From an uncultured Alistipes sp. (GTDB lineage: Bacteria; Bacteroidota; Bacteroidia; Bacteroidales; UBA932), in assembly GCA_900550465.1 (NCBI GenBank), contig URSC01000014.1:5557-69556 (forward strand): a DNA stretch of 64,000 nucleotides. Reading direction: 5' to 3'. The position numbers and the translations under genes are program-made. Positions 10,601 through 17,588 of the stretch are shown piece after piece. The notes below the pieces were generated by a model, which was given only the letters and a program-made list of their open reading frames with translations, had not been told where the DNA came from and did not search any database. Position 1 is the first letter of the stretch. Every line of letters begins with the position of its first letter.

Positions 10601-10783
10601 ATGCTCTTCTCCTACGCCGCGCTGTTCGTGCTGCTGCCGATGATCATGCCCGGAAAAACCGTTATTCCACCCGGTTGCGGTGGAAATGGGGAGCCGCGTA
10701 GAAGACGAAGCCGAGCAGGGAAACAAGGCTCAGGAAGGCACCTGTCAGGTAGGCGTAGGAGAAAGACAGACGCTCTCCTATAA
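7679..10783 (+). CDS. RND efflux pump permease 2 (AcrB/HAE1-like)
   Basis: Second RND permease, 1034 residues from the ATG at 7679, which overlaps the preceding TGA by one base; a GTG at 7676 is less likely. It keeps the TM4 motif IIIDNSIIMV (Asp398) and the TM10 motif IVVNAGIYIV. Sequence similarity to pump 1 is low. Two different pumps sharing one adaptor and one TolC suggest a heteromeric trimer as in MdtBC, which is inference. The last ~45 residues after MIMPGKT are Arg- and Gly-rich and lie antisense to the 3' end of the convergent MFS gene, so the natural C-terminus has probably been lost or extended. Confidence 0.9.
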   Translation: MKQVKIPSFSVLLIFAVLITVGAALIPSLNLQYMPRSKQQQLSISYYWQNASARVIESEVTSKIEGYISSISGIEEIVSDSRKGRGSITLTLKKKEDVDAVRFEVSSAIRSLYDKLPAEVSYPELSVSASGTQLDPVLMYTINADLPTNRIEQYVNDYIIKDLALIDGVHSVELSGATPDYMHITLSSEKIRAAGINTYQVFQAVSSYLTGSSVIGSAPAFNPDEEPDIILHNAPMDFELLPVANSSGRIIRLMDVADIQIQQMPPSSYSRINGLNTINISIYPEESVNTIKLCATIESVMHRLEAGFPESFSALKSYDVSTDIQEEVDKLVRRSLLCVLILLIFIFITSLSLRYTFLIGLTLLVNIITAVIFYVLLDIDLHVYSLAGISISLSIIIDNSIIMVSHYSYYRDRKVFLAILAALLTTIGSLAVIFFLPEEQKEILSDFSSVIIINLSVSMIVALFFVPALLDYLPVKSESIAFSIKRRRRIVRFSQWYAVFIFYIKKFNWAVIILFVGAFAGSFLLFRKSLDGFASMFREPERPVLYISSGMPEGCSVQQLNDIMVYMENFLAGFDEIKMFRTSISSYRSGQITVEFTDEALKTPFPSILKQQVIRKAIAYGGANWRVSGVDDQNFSNFIGSGSYKSGNIIITGYNYDMLYGYCEDLAARLSSNPRINDISIEGPYDYGSAASAREYLITYDYDRMALYDISPVSAFSTLSERLYSSSVGYFTDSTGMRTEVRLVSDDSEEFDVWHLENEYLAIDSSDIRFAEIGSIDSRNSGNNIYRRNQEYTLHVRYNFIGSYKLEERLMESEIERLNTSVLPMGFKASSPEYDWMQQAKRQWLLLILVTAIIYMICAVLFESLLQPLAIISLIPVSFIGIFLAFRLTETTFDQGGFASMIMLAGIVVNAGIYIVNEYNRMPAHRRSFIRAYNHKIIPISLTILSTVLGLAPFLIDGKEEVFWFAFAIGTMGGMLFSYAALFVLLPMIMPGKTVIPPGCGGNGEPRRRRSRAGKQGSGRHLSGRRRRKTDALL

Positions 10784-11864
10784 CTCCTCCTAATACCAGA
10801 CCGATACCGATACCTATGTCCCACGAGGTGAGGTAGGTCGAAGTGGCCGTGCCGCGCTGGTCGTGCCGGCCGAGGTTGACGAACATGGTGTTGAAGGCCG
10901 GGAACATCGTCCCGAAGCCGGCTCCGAGCACCAGGGCCGTAGTGTACAGCATGATCTCAGCCGCCCTTATCGAATGGGGTGCCACCCTCTCGCACAGGAA
11001 GAGGCTCAGGAAACACAGTATCACAGGATAGAACGCGATGTGTATCACCTCCGTGATATGTCCGCGGTCCACCTGCTTGCCCGAGAACAGACGGGAGACG
11101 GCCAGACCGACGGCCATGCAGGTGAAGAACAGACCCGTACCGCCGGTGATGCCCATATTCCTGGCGTACATCGCCACGTACGTGGTGGTCATGCCGTAGG
11201 GAATCGAGAGCAGCAGCAGGTCCAGGCCGAGGGGTATGCCCTTGAGCAGCACGAAACGGTCCAGGGAAATGGCTGTGCGCGGCACCGGCTGTTTCTTGGG
11301 TGTCCTGATGCAGCAGGCACATATCAGTCCGGCCATACAGCAGCACAGGGCGGTGGTGAAAATCGTATCGAATGACACGTGGTCGTGCATGAACAGGCCG
11401 GTCATCGGGCCGAGGGACATGGCGATGTTGTTGGCCAGACCGTAGTAGCCCACGGCCTCCCCCCTGCGCGACGAGGGCGTGATGTCTATGACGATGGTGT
11501 TGCCCGCCACGGTGACTGTCCCGAACGAGAAACCGTGCACTATCCTCAGGACGATGAACATCAGCACAGTCCCGGTGACGATATAGCCTCCGAATATCAG
11601 GGTAAATACTAAAAATGCTATCAGGTACAGCGGCTTGCGGGCAAAACTGTCCAGCAGGTAGCCCGAGAACGGACGGACGGCCAGAGCGGCTATCGTGTAG
11701 CAGGCGAGAATCGCTCCCACGGCCCCCTCGGAGACTCCGAACTCCTCAACCAGATAAAACGGAAAAACAGGCATCAGCAGATAGAAGCCGAAATACAGCA
11801 GGAAGTTCGCTGCGAGGATGAAGCAGTAGCCGGGAGAGACCAGCCTGTCTTTATGCGGGGTCAT
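10662..11864 (-). CDS. MFS transporter, 12-TM multidrug/sugar efflux-like
   Basis: Major facilitator superfamily permease of 400 residues with about 12 hydrophobic segments. The loop 2-3 motif appears as GYLLDSFARKPLY near residues 68-80, matching the MFS motif A pattern GxLxDrxGrkxx. A motif resembling RxxxGxxxG, typical of exporters, occurs at IVHGFSFGTVTVAGN. The gene overlaps the stop of the upstream yfhO-like gene by ATGA, so both are one transcription unit. Its 3' end overlaps the convergent RND pump gene by 122 bases, which is unusual. The substrate is unknown. Confidence 0.88.
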   Translation of the reverse strand: MTPHKDRLVSPGYCFILAANFLLYFGFYLLMPVFPFYLVEEFGVSEGAVGAILACYTIAALAVRPFSGYLLDSFARKPLYLIAFLVFTLIFGGYIVTGTVLMFIVLRIVHGFSFGTVTVAGNTIVIDITPSSRRGEAVGYYGLANNIAMSLGPMTGLFMHDHVSFDTIFTTALCCCMAGLICACCIRTPKKQPVPRTAISLDRFVLLKGIPLGLDLLLLSIPYGMTTTYVAMYARNMGITGGTGLFFTCMAVGLAVSRLFSGKQVDRGHITEVIHIAFYPVILCFLSLFLCERVAPHSIRAAEIMLYTTALVLGAGFGTMFPAFNTMFVNLGRHDQRGTATSTYLTSWDIGIGIGLVLGGVIGERLSFSYAYLTGAFLSLVSLLGFVFYAAPHFHRNRVE

Positions 11865-14413
11865 CGGGGTTGTCTTTTCTTATGTCCGTAGAAAAATGAA
11901 TAAAGTATGCATCCGGCCAGAGCCAGGATAATGACCAGCGAGGATGCAAGGGAAATGTTCCTGCCTATGGTGAAAGAGCCGGGGTCGTAGACAAATTCCA
12001 CCTCGTGGCTTCCCTCGTCTATCAGCAGGGCGCGGAGGGTGTAGTCGGCACGGAGGATGGGAACCTCCTCTCCGTCTATGAATGCCCTCCATCCGGCAGG
12101 GTAGTATATCTCGCTGAAGACCGCCAGTCCGCGGGCAGCGGCGGAGACTTCGTAGCTCAGGCGGTTGGGACTGTATTCCTTCAGTACAATGCTTCCCTCC
12201 GCGGCACCGGGATATTCGGCGGCAGTGCCCTCCGCGGCCTGCGCGTCGAAGATGACGGCCTCCTTTCCGGGGTCAATCTGCCCGAGTGCGGCCATCTCCG
12301 CATCAGCGGTCGGTGCGGTGCGGGAGCGCTCTACGAACCAGGCATTGCCCAGACGCTGTCCGTAGGTCAGGGGATAGCTGTTGCCGTCGATGACGATATA
12401 CTTGGTGTTGAGCATGGCCAGGACAGGATAGTATTGCAGGCCTTCCTCCAGATCGGCGATTGTGGAGGCCGTGGGGATGACGGCATTGATATCCGAAGCC
12501 AGGCGGCTCATCTCCGGAGCGATATGGAAATCTATCAGATCCTGATACCGCTGGAGCTTGGCAGGGCTGTATCCGCCTATGGTCTTGTGGTGGTAGCTGA
12601 CGATAGCGTCGTTGAAGGTATTGACACTCAAGTCCAGGACACGGTACGAGATGTCGCTGTCCTGATGTATGGCGTTGTCCACCGGACGGGGATTGAATTG
12701 GGCATCGAAATTGCGCACGGTGACAAAATGCTCCTTGTTGAGATACCGCTTGTCCACTCCCCACAGGTCCGCGAGAAGCAGGACTCCTATAACTGCCACG
12801 GCCGGCAGAGCCTTCAGCTTCCTCTTCCATGCGGCGAAGAACACACCTGCAGCAAGGACAATGAATATCAGAGAGCGGAAGGCATCAGCCCGCAGAAGAC
12901 TGCGGCGGTCGTCCTGGAGAGCACTGATGAGCAGGTCATTGGCCCCGAATACGGCTGCATCGCTCGCCGAGGAGAAGTCACCGGCCAGACCCGGGAAGAG
13001 GGCGAAGAGCAGGGATATGCCGCCGGTAACCCCGAGGGTGGTCAGCAGGCCGTTCCTTATCTTCTTCTCCGGCAGGGGCTCCTTGCCGAAAAGGGCGGCA
13101 TTGAGACCGAGAATGCCCATCAGCGGGACGGTCACCTGAAGTATGACCAGAATCATGGAAACGGTACGGAACTTATTGTACAGCGGGGCATATTTGAAGA
13201 ATATCTCGGAAAACCACATGAAGTGCGAGCCCCAGGCCAGGAGCAGGGCGAGGACCGAGACTCCGGCTATCCACCATTTGTAGCGGCCGCGGATAACGCA
13301 GAGGCCGAATACGAAGAGGAAAAGAGACACGGCACCGAGATACATCGGGCCGGCGGTAAAAGGCTGCGGTCCCCAGTAAAGGGGCATGCCCTTGCGCAGG
13401 GACTCGATATTGGATGCGCCCATTGACTGCAGGGCCTTGTAGGTAGCCGACCCGCGGGAAAGCTCACCGGAGGATGCACCGCCGTTGAAGTTTGGGATAA
13501 GCAGATTGGGCACCTCATTGATGCCGTATGACCAGGCCGTCGCATAATCCAGCTTGAGGCCGTCACCGGTCTGGTTGTGCTCGTCGTGGGTCAGTTCCGA
13601 GCCCCCGCGCATGGTGTACTCCGCGTATTCGTAGGTAGGCAGCAGCTTGTTGGCGTTGGTGGCGATGCCGAGCAGACCGCCGGCCAGTACGAGGACGGAG
13701 GCCATGAACCAGCGGCCCAGCGGTGTCTCACGGAAAGGAGGCGTCGCAGCCTTCATTTTCCTCTGGGCCACAACCGCCCCGCACAGTTCCGCGATGGCGT
13801 AGCCGAAGACGATGAACGCCAGATAGTATGTAATCTGAGGATGATTGGCCTTTATCTGAAAGCTCAGGGCGAGGGCGAAGAATACCGCACCGAGGAGGGC
13901 CTTGCGTCTGTAGGCATAGACCAGAGCCGCCAGCACCCAGGGCATGAAGGCTATGGCCACCATCTTGGTATTGTGGCCGACCTGGATGATCTGCATATTG
14001 TAGGAGCAGAAAGTCACCGCAATGGCCCCGACCGCTGAAAGCCATGGATTGACCCCGAAGGCCAGGAACAGCAGGAAGCCTCCGAGCAGCGAGATGATCA
14101 GATAGCTGGGCGGACGCTCGCCCCAGAACAGCAGGTCGTAGAGCGGAGTCGTCGCGTCACCCTTGTACGGCACGGATATCTGTGTCGCAGGCATCCCGCC
14201 AAACATCGAGCCGGTCCACAGTGCCGGGTCGTCCGGATGCCCCTCATTCCATTCCAGTATCTCGTGCGACATTCCCTTCCATGAAGAGATATCCGACTGG
14301 TCCACCACCTTGCCCTGCAGCACCTGAGGCGCATAGGCATACGCAATCACTACAAACCCCACCACGATAAGCACATACGGCAGGGCCTTCCTGAGTATTT
14401 CATTTATCTTCAT
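11861..14413 (-). CDS. YfhO family integral membrane protein
   Basis: Large polytopic membrane protein, 850 residues, with a first TM at about 12-32 and many further hydrophobic segments up to about residue 540, followed by a soluble domain and a last TM near 820-840. The opening block with KGMSHEI, GSMFGGMPATQI and later YSPAKLQRYQDLI is characteristic of the Bacteroidota YfhO family (Pfam YfhO, GT-C-like glycosyltransferase fold). In Firmicutes YfhO has been linked to glycosylation of lipoteichoic acid; its role in Bacteroidota is not known to me. The ATG follows a good TAnnTTTG element by about 47 bases. Confidence 0.88.
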   Translation of the reverse strand: MKINEILRKALPYVLIVVGFVVIAYAYAPQVLQGKVVDQSDISSWKGMSHEILEWNEGHPDDPALWTGSMFGGMPATQISVPYKGDATTPLYDLLFWGERPPSYLIISLLGGFLLFLAFGVNPWLSAVGAIAVTFCSYNMQIIQVGHNTKMVAIAFMPWVLAALVYAYRRKALLGAVFFALALSFQIKANHPQITYYLAFIVFGYAIAELCGAVVAQRKMKAATPPFRETPLGRWFMASVLVLAGGLLGIATNANKLLPTYEYAEYTMRGGSELTHDEHNQTGDGLKLDYATAWSYGINEVPNLLIPNFNGGASSGELSRGSATYKALQSMGASNIESLRKGMPLYWGPQPFTAGPMYLGAVSLFLFVFGLCVIRGRYKWWIAGVSVLALLLAWGSHFMWFSEIFFKYAPLYNKFRTVSMILVILQVTVPLMGILGLNAALFGKEPLPEKKIRNGLLTTLGVTGGISLLFALFPGLAGDFSSASDAAVFGANDLLISALQDDRRSLLRADAFRSLIFIVLAAGVFFAAWKRKLKALPAVAVIGVLLLADLWGVDKRYLNKEHFVTVRNFDAQFNPRPVDNAIHQDSDISYRVLDLSVNTFNDAIVSYHHKTIGGYSPAKLQRYQDLIDFHIAPEMSRLASDINAVIPTASTIADLEEGLQYYPVLAMLNTKYIVIDGNSYPLTYGQRLGNAWFVERSRTAPTADAEMAALGQIDPGKEAVIFDAQAAEGTAAEYPGAAEGSIVLKEYSPNRLSYEVSAAARGLAVFSEIYYPAGWRAFIDGEEVPILRADYTLRALLIDEGSHEVEFVYDPGSFTIGRNISLASSLVIILALAGCILYSFFYGHKKRQPR

Positions 14414-14460
14414 CGTATTCCGTTATATTCCGTTTTTCCGTCGAAAGTTATTGCAACTTG

Positions 14461-14468
14461 CAAATATA
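14461..14468 (-). promoter_or_regulatory. Candidate -7 promoter element for yfhO-MFS
   Basis: The minus strand reads TATATTTG, a full match to the Bacteroidota -7 consensus TAnnTTTG, 47 bases before the ATG. No clear TTTG is seen at -33. Confidence 0.45.
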
Positions 14469-14540
14469 CTCTTTTTCCATATAAACGCGCATATTCTCAA
14501 CCACCAGTATTTCCCGTCACTCCATCGTCACCCACTTCCC

Positions 14541-14557
14541 ACTCCTTCGGAAGGAGT
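14541..14557. repeat. Short perfect hairpin repeat, copy 1
   Basis: ACTCCTTCGGAAGGAGT is a perfect inverted repeat of 8-bp arms around one base. An identical 17-mer occurs at 19511-19527, also in a gene-poor stretch. There is no U-tract on either side, so it does not look like an intrinsic terminator. It lies directly before the aminotransferase fragment. Confidence 0.6.
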
Positions 14558-14558
14558 C

Positions 14559-14803
14559 GGACTTTCCCGCATTATAACCGACACCACATTCACCAACATT
14601 GTGTGCGAGGACAGCTCCGGAGCTCTGCTACCCCTGCCACTCCACTGCTGCACGGTACCATGAGACAGCACCTGCTGGTCTCCGGCCTCCTCCGCGAAGC
14701 CGATATCCGTCCCGAGGACCTTCCCCGCTTCCCCCGCATCCACCTCATCAATGCCATGAACGGGCTCGGAGACCTGATAATAAACGCCAACGTCTACAAA
14801 TAA
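14559..14803 (+). pseudogene. Decayed C-terminal fragment of aminotransferase class IV (PabC/aminodeoxychorismate lyase-like)
   Basis: Two reading frames joined by a frameshift near 14621 give a recognisable C-terminal segment. The first frame reads SRIITDTTFTNIVCEDSSG; the second reads ATPATPLLHGTMRQHLLVSG, then READIRPEDLPRF and LINAMNGL, ending at a stop at 14801-14803. This order (ITDTxxTN, TPxxPLLxGTxR, a helix, then LxNAMxGL) is the C-terminal half of PLP fold-type IV enzymes such as aminodeoxychorismate lyase. The N-terminal part with the catalytic Lys is missing upstream, where the 17-bp hairpin sits. The fragment cannot make an active enzyme. Identification rests on motif recall. Confidence 0.6.
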
Positions 14804-14853
14804 CCGAAAAATTTTCCGACAAATAACCGAAAAAATTTCCAACAAATAACCGA
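14798..14853 (+). repeat. 23-bp tandem repeats (2.5 copies) before ATPase gene
   Basis: Units start at 14798, 14821 and 14844, each beginning AAATAACCGA. The first two continue AAAATTTTCCGAC and AAAAATTTCCAAC; the third breaks off into the promoter of the DUF4143 ATPase gene. Confidence 0.75.
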
Positions 14854-14859
14854 ATTTGC

Positions 14860-14867
14860 TATCTTTG
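14860..14867 (+). promoter_or_regulatory. Candidate -7 promoter element for the first DUF4143 ATPase
   Basis: TATCTTTG matches TAnnTTTG. A TTTC lies 20 bases upstream, inside the second 23-bp repeat, so the repeat array overlaps the likely -33 region. Confidence 0.5.
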
Positions 14868-14892
14868 CTGCAGTAAAATTCTGATATTCACT

Positions 14893-16167
14893 ATGTATTA
14901 TAGAAAAAGAGCGGCAGACGCACTTCTTGCAAGGAAACTGGCAGGTAAAGGGGCTGTATTGATAGAAGGCCCAAAATGGTGCGGGAAAACGACCACTGCT
15001 GAACAGCAAGCGGCCAGCATCATCTATATGGATGATCCTCAACATATTGAGCAGAATAAAATACTGGCGGATATCAATCCGTCACTGTTACTGCAAGGCA
15101 AGACTCCAAGGTTGATCGATGAATGGCAGATTGCTCCCAAGTTATGGGATGCTGTAAGATATGAGGCTGATCATAGAGACGGAACAGGCCACTTCATATT
15201 GACCGGTTCATCCCTCCCCGTTGACAACAAGGATATTCAGCATTCCGGAACAGGACGTTTCGCTTGGCTCAGAATGCGCCCTATGGCATTGTACGAGTCT
15301 GGAGAATCTTCCGGAGAGATAAGTCTGGAAGACCTGTTCTCAGCACCAGGAAGCATCTATGCTGAAAATCGTCTTTCAATGGAAGACATAGCGTTTCTGA
15401 TATGCCGTGGCGGATGGCCGAAAGCCATTGACCAAAATAAAGACATCGCACTGGACCAGTCATTTGATTACTGCGATGCCATTACCAACAGGGATATATC
15501 CAAGGTAGACAACATCAACCGCAACCCAGAGCGTGTGAAAAGGCTTATGCGCTCATACGCACGCCTTCAAGGCTCACAAGCGTCTTACGAGACCATTTGC
15601 GCCGATATCAAATCCAATGACACAACCACATTGGACTCTGATACAGTTGCCGCATATATCACCGCTCTCGGCAGACTGTTTGTAATAGAGGAGGCGCAGG
15701 CATGGAATCCCAATCTAAGGTCAAAAACTGCAATACGTACTTCTGCCACAAGATACTATATTGATCCGTCAATAGGTACGGCAATACTTCAGACAGGCCC
15801 GGAGGAACTTCTGGCAGACATCAAGACCATGGGACTTTTTTTCGAGACTTTATGTATGCGTGACCTGCGTACCTACGCAGAGGCACTTATGGGAACTGTA
15901 TACCATTATCGTGACTCATCCGGGCTGGAATGTGATGCGGTGGTGCATCTGCGCAACGGCTCCTACGGTCTGGTAGAGATAAAGCTGGGCGGCACACATC
16001 TTATATCCGAAGGATGCAGGACTCTTAAAACCCTAAGTGAGCGCATAGACACTGACAGAATGAAAGCCCCCTCTTTCCTGATGGTTCTTACCGGAATCGG
16101 GGATATAGCATACAGACGGAAAGAGGACGGCATCTACATTGTCCCCATCGGTTGCCTGAAGCAATAG
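14893..16167 (+). CDS. AAA_14/DUF4143 family ATP-binding protein
   Basis: Predicted cytosolic ATPase of 424 residues in the AAA_14 plus DUF4143 architecture. The Walker A motif is EGPKWCGKTTTA near residues 25-36. A Walker B-like LIDEWQ lies near 74-79, followed by FILTGSS, a sensor-like motif of this family. DUF4143 covers about 200-380, ending in the endonuclease-like EIKLGG. These proteins are common and often multi-copy in Bacteroidota; proposed links to defence or DNA transactions remain unproven. It is preceded by tandem repeats and its own promoter and stands alone between minus-strand genes, as accessory genes often do. Confidence 0.88.
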   Translation: MYYRKRAADALLARKLAGKGAVLIEGPKWCGKTTTAEQQAASIIYMDDPQHIEQNKILADINPSLLLQGKTPRLIDEWQIAPKLWDAVRYEADHRDGTGHFILTGSSLPVDNKDIQHSGTGRFAWLRMRPMALYESGESSGEISLEDLFSAPGSIYAENRLSMEDIAFLICRGGWPKAIDQNKDIALDQSFDYCDAITNRDISKVDNINRNPERVKRLMRSYARLQGSQASYETICADIKSNDTTTLDSDTVAAYITALGRLFVIEEAQAWNPNLRSKTAIRTSATRYYIDPSIGTAILQTGPEELLADIKTMGLFFETLCMRDLRTYAEALMGTVYHYRDSSGLECDAVVHLRNGSYGLVEIKLGGTHLISEGCRTLKTLSERIDTDRMKAPSFLMVLTGIGDIAYRRKEDGIYIVPIGCLKQ

Positions 16168-16172
16168 CGGAA

Positions 16173-17552
16173 CTATCTGGAACGAAGACGGAGAAAGGAG
16201 AAGAAGGCGGCGCAGACGACCAGTATGCCGGCAAGGAGCATCGCGTCATGCGGAGCCTTGTCTCCGAAGAGGTGGAAGAATAGGGCGACGAGAGCTGCGC
16301 CGGTGGCCTGGCCTGTCAGGCGGGCGGTGGAGAGCATGCCGCTTGCACTGCCGGCCCGGTGGTTGGGCGCGGAGCTCAGGAGCAGATGGTTGTTGGGCGA
16401 CTGGAAGAATCCGAAACCGGCGCCGCAGAGGGCGAGTCTCCAGCCGAGGGCAAAGGGGGAGGCATCCGCCGGCATCTGCGAGAGCAGGAAGCAGCCGGCA
16501 CTCATAAGCAGCAGACCGAAACCACCTAACAGGCCCGGGTGGATCTTGCCGCTCAGCGAGCCGGACAAAGGCGCCACGAACATCACTATGAACGGCCAGG
16601 CGGTCATTACGGCACCGGTCTCCACGGGATTCATCCCGAAGGTATGCAGCAGCATGAAAGGCATGCCTACCAGCACCATCATCTGGGCAGTATATGAAAC
16701 CACACTGGTTGTCACTGACATGGAGAAGGCCGGAATACGGAGCAGGTCAAAGGGCAGCATCGGATATCTGCGGCGGAGCTGACTGCGGATATACAGGGAA
16801 CCCAGTGCGAGCAGCACGGCAGCGGCCACAGCTACGACCGCAGGACTGACATCGTGCGAATACATCTCGATGCAGCCTATGAGAAGACCGAATACGGCGG
16901 CGTTGAGAAGGGCGTCCCCGATATGGAAACGGCGTCCGACGATATGAGTGGGATTGTCAGGGAGGAAACGCCACCCCATCAGGAATGTCACTATCCCCAC
17001 CGGGATATTGATGGCGAACAGCCAAGGCCAGGAGGCGAAAGACAGTATGGCGGCCGCTATCGACGGACCGGACACGGCCGACAGGGCCACCACGGTAGCA
17101 TTGATTCCCACCCCCTTGCCGAAATGCCGCCTGGGAAACACCAGTTTGGCCACGGAGGTATTGACACTCATCATCATCGCCGCCCCCAGTCCCTGGAATG
17201 CCCTGGATGCCACGAGCATAGGCAGACTGTGGGAAACCGTACAGAAAACGGATGCCACCGTAAACACGGCCACACCGGACAGATACACTTTTTTATAGCT
17301 GTACAGTTCCCCGAGCGTCGAGAAGGGCAGCAGGGCCATCATCACCACGAGCTGGAAAGCATTGACCACCCATATCGAATCAGCAGGCGAGACACCGAGT
17401 TCCTGCGCTATCACCGGCAGGGCCACATTGCAGATATTGCCGTCCACCACCGACAGGAAGATGCCGCACCACACCGCGCCCATGGCATAGAAAAGCTGCG
17501 GCCTGTGCAGACCGTCCCACTCCAGATTGCCGGTGATCCTTTCTTCTTCCAT
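16173..17552 (-). CDS. DHA2-type (14-TM) MFS exporter, copy 1
   Basis: Drug:H+ antiporter-2 family permease of 459 residues counted from the ATG at 17552. I prefer this start to the ATG at 17573 because two TAnnTTTG elements lie at 17571-17588, which would overlap the longer version. MEEERITGNLEWDGL also lines up with the paralogue next door. The protein has about 14 hydrophobic segments, VDGNICNVALPVIAQELG in TM1 (the VDxTIVNVALP signature of EmrB/QacA), and FQGLGAAMMMS, the motif C-like region. It lies 33 bases from the second copy on the same strand; both clearly stem from one duplication. Confidence 0.88.
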   Translation of the reverse strand: MEEERITGNLEWDGLHRPQLFYAMGAVWCGIFLSVVDGNICNVALPVIAQELGVSPADSIWVVNAFQLVVMMALLPFSTLGELYSYKKVYLSGVAVFTVASVFCTVSHSLPMLVASRAFQGLGAAMMMSVNTSVAKLVFPRRHFGKGVGINATVVALSAVSGPSIAAAILSFASWPWLFAINIPVGIVTFLMGWRFLPDNPTHIVGRRFHIGDALLNAAVFGLLIGCIEMYSHDVSPAVVAVAAAVLLALGSLYIRSQLRRRYPMLPFDLLRIPAFSMSVTTSVVSYTAQMMVLVGMPFMLLHTFGMNPVETGAVMTAWPFIVMFVAPLSGSLSGKIHPGLLGGFGLLLMSAGCFLLSQMPADASPFALGWRLALCGAGFGFFQSPNNHLLLSSAPNHRAGSASGMLSTARLTGQATGAALVALFFHLFGDKAPHDAMLLAGILVVCAAFFSFLRLRSR

Positions 17553-17570
17553 TTTACTGCGTGACTTCGG

Positions 17571-17588
17571 CAAATGTACGCAAATTTA
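17571..17588 (-). promoter_or_regulatory. Two overlapping candidate -7 elements for DHA2 copy 1
   Basis: On the minus strand TAAATTTG (17581-17588) and TACATTTG (17571-17578) both match TAnnTTTG, 18 and 28 bases before the ATG at 17552. They suggest that copy 1 has its own promoter despite lying close behind copy 2. Confidence 0.45.

Noticed and set aside
12005..13426. Plus-strand open frame within yfhO
   Set aside because: Shadow frame; the minus-strand YfhO motifs and TM pattern are unmistakable.
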